Below, in pieces: positions 4,904 through 6,755 of a stretch of 6,755 bases of DNA. The stretch is taken from assembly GCA_030593665.1 (NCBI GenBank), contig JAUVGS010000119.1, positions 1 to 6,755 of the forward strand, given 5' to 3'. How positions within the stretch are numbered: position 1 is the first letter of the stretch; each line of letters starts with the position of its first letter. Source of the stretch: Chitinivibrionales bacterium. GTDB lineage: Bacteria; Fibrobacterota; Chitinivibrionia; Chitinivibrionales; JANQEN01. The position numbers were made by a program, and so were the translations under genes. The notes beneath the pieces are model-generated. The model did no database searches. It was not told where the DNA came from and saw only the letters and a list, made by a program, of their open reading frames with translations.

Positions 4904-6755
4904 GCGAATCCGAGTAACAATCTCAGGCCGGGTGCAGGGGGTGGGTTTCCGTCCTACGGTGTATCGTTATGCAACCGATTATACTCTTGCCGGATTTGTA
5001 AAGAATGCACCGCAGGGAGTCGTGTGTGAAGTTGAAGGCGACGGTAATTCTATTGAACAATTTCTAACCCGGATTAAAGACAATCCACCGCAACAGGCAT
5101 CTATCGAGGATATTGTGACTGAAGAGCTCCCGGTATCCGGCGAGACCGGCTTTTCTATCGTACCGAGCCGGGGTTCCGGAGACCTTCTGATCGGCATGCC
5201 GCCTGATCTTGCTACCTGCAGCCAGTGCGTTGAAGAGTTGTTTACTCCCGGGGACCGGCGGTTCGGATATCCTTTTATCAACTGCACCGATTGCGGCCCC
5301 CGGTTTACTATTATCCATACGCTGCCATACGATCGTCATACAACAGCCATGCACTCCTTTACACTCTGCCCGGACTGTTCGGTTGAATATTATGATCCGT
5401 CAGACCGCAGGTTTGATGCACAGCCGAACGCATGTGCAGCCTGCGGGCCGGAGCTTTCATTACTATCTGCCAGAGGAGAAACTCTTGATGGTGATCCGAT
5501 TATTGAATCAGCCCGGTTCCTGCGTGAAGGAAACATCCTGACAATAAAAGGACTCGGAGGATATCATCTTTGTTGCGATGCTGCCCGTGACGAAAGCGTC
5601 TCACAACTGCGAAAAAGGAAAAACAGGCCGGCCAAGGCATTTGCCGTTATGTTTTCCACGATTGATGAAATAAAAAAGCATTGTATTGTTACTGATCGCG
5701 AAGAGAAAGAACTGGCCTCGATTTCAAGACCCATTGTGATACTTCCTCGAAGAGATGGGTCGGATCTTTCGCAGTATATTTCACCGGACACAAAAACGAT
5801 TGGTGCCTTTCTCCCTTACACACCACTGCACCATCTGCTGCTTGCTGAAATGAGCCCCTTGATTATGACCAGCGGCAACCGTGCCGAAGAACCGATTGTT
5901 AATGATGAAAAGGAGCTGGATCAGATACTCGGTTCCATTGCCGACTATGCACTTATCCACAATCGTCCCATTGTACGCAGGTGCGATGATTCAGTACTGA
6001 AGATTGTTCGTGGCAACAGGCTTTTTCTCAGGCGATCACGCGGGTATGTTCCCGATTGTATTGCGCTGCCCTACGAGAGCCCTCCAATTATTGCCTGTGG
6101 CGCGGAGCTGAAAAACACCTTCTGTATTACCCGCGGGACCCAGGCGTTTGTGTCCCAGCATATCGGTGACTTGACAGAATATAAAGCGTACGCTTTCTTC
6201 CGTGAATCCATCGCCGATCTCACGAACCTGTTACAGGTAGCACCCGCGATCATTGCGCATGATATGCATCCGGATTATCAATCAACGAAATATGCGTTGG
6301 ATTCACCAATAGAACAGCGCATTGCCGTGCAGCATCACCACGCCCATATTGCAGCGTGCATGGCTGAACATCAGATAACCGAACCGGTTATCGGCGTGGC
6401 GCTCGACGGTACCGGCTATGGTACTGATGGTACGGTCTGGGGCGGTGAGTTTCTGGTAGCAGACCTGCTTGATTTCCGCAGAGCAGCCCATTTCAAGGAG
6501 TATCCGCTACCTGGCGGCGATGCTGCGGTTATGCATCCGATTCGGATGGCGCTGAGCTGCTGCCTGAAAGAGTTTGGCACACTCGACCCTTTCTGCCAAT
6601 CACTCTTTGAACGGACTATAGCAGCCGATGAATATACTGTTCTTGTCGATATGATAGAAAAGGGAATACGCTCTCCCTTGACAACAAGCTGCGGCCGTCT
6701 CTTTGATGCAATAGCAGCGCTGTGCGGTATTTGTTCATCGATAACCTATGAGGGC
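4896..6755 (+). CDS. hypF: Carbamoyltransferase HypF, C-terminus beyond the window
   Basis: HypF hydrolyses carbamoyl phosphate, forms carbamoyl-AMP and transfers the carbamoyl group to the C-terminal Cys of HypE, the source of the CN ligands on the hydrogenase iron. The frame runs without a stop from ATG 4896 to the edge: 620 residues, against roughly 750 for the family. In order: acylphosphatase domain (1-90) with GRVQGVGFRP at 11-20; two zinc fingers, Cys108-x2-Cys111-x18-Cys130-x2-Cys133 and Cys158-x2-Cys161-x18-Cys180-x2-Cys183; a YrdC-like domain from about 200 with KGLGGYHL (218-225) and RKRKNRPAKAFAVM; and a Kae1-like domain with HDMHPDY, the metal-binding HHHAH at 480-484 and DGTGYGTDG at 504-512. 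ATG 4896 overlaps hypB by eight bases and has no close Shine-Dalgarno sequence, so coupled translation is likely. The window edge explains the truncation. Confidence 0.97.
   Translation, partial: MNKRIRVTISGRVQGVGFRPTVYRYATDYTLAGFVKNAPQGVVCEVEGDGNSIEQFLTRIKDNPPQQASIEDIVTEELPVSGETGFSIVPSRGSGDLLIGMPPDLATCSQCVEELFTPGDRRFGYPFINCTDCGPRFTIIHTLPYDRHTTAMHSFTLCPDCSVEYYDPSDRRFDAQPNACAACGPELSLLSARGETLDGDPIIESARFLREGNILTIKGLGGYHLCCDAARDESVSQLRKRKNRPAKAFAVMFSTIDEIKKHCIVTDREEKELASISRPIVILPRRDGSDLSQYISPDTKTIGAFLPYTPLHHLLLAEMSPLIMTSGNRAEEPIVNDEKELDQILGSIADYALIHNRPIVRRCDDSVLKIVRGNRLFLRRSRGYVPDCIALPYESPPIIACGAELKNTFCITRGTQAFVSQHIGDLTEYKAYAFFRESIADLTNLLQVAPAIIAHDMHPDYQSTKYALDSPIEQRIAVQHHHAHIAACMAEHQITEPVIGVALDGTGYGTDGTVWGGEFLVADLLDFRRAAHFKEYPLPGGDAAVMHPIRMALSCCLKEFGTLDPFCQSLFERTIAADEYTVLVDMIEKGIRSPLTTSCGRLFDAIAALCGICSSITYEG

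Noticed and set aside
4896..6755. hypF as a truncated pseudogene
   Set aside because: The frame is uninterrupted to the last base and all expected domains up to that point are intact; the end is simply outside the window.

Overview
The window looks like ordinary chromosomal DNA of a Gram-negative, probably anaerobic or facultative bacterium. Signs of an outer membrane are a probable lipoprotein and a secreted protein ending like a beta-barrel. Genes for [NiFe]-hydrogenase maturation point to hydrogen metabolism. Most genes have recognisable Shine-Dalgarno sequences. The spacers are AT-rich and the coding parts moderate in GC. I cannot place the taxon from sequence alone; a member of the Fibrobacterota/FCB group is a guess from the style of the envelope proteins.

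Layout. Positions 3-47 hold the last codons of an upstream plus-strand gene. The 376-base spacer 48-423 carries a tRNA T-arm-like hairpin, a perfect AT hairpin followed directly by an intrinsic terminator, an 8-bp inverted repeat, and a TATAAT box in front of a two-gene envelope unit. That unit is a small exported putative lipoprotein (424-951) and, 13 bases later, a putative outer-membrane protein (965-1918). A separately promoted MIF-like tautomerase follows (2000-2347). Convergent to it, on the minus strand, is a biotin-protein ligase without the repressor domain (2425-3216). Divergent from the ligase is a small unrecognised gene (3408-3629). After a 258-base spacer comes a tightly packed hydrogenase maturation operon, hypA-hypB-hypF, running off the right edge with hypF incomplete.

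How the genes work together. HypA and HypB deliver nickel to the large subunit of [NiFe]-hydrogenase, and HypF makes the carbamoyl group that becomes the CN ligands of the iron. Start/stop overlaps (1 base between hypA and hypB, 8 bases between hypB and hypF) indicate translational coupling. The rest of the pathway (hypC, hypD, hypE) is presumably to the right. BirA, the tautomerase and the envelope pair have no visible functional link to hyp.

I found no CRISPR array, insertion sequence, phage gene, toxin-antitoxin pair or obvious defence system, and nothing that supports a new multi-gene system. The most interesting items are the unidentified lipoprotein/outer-membrane pair, the bacterial MIF homologue with its odd upstream region, the orphan small protein at 3408-3629, and the structured leader at 84-203.
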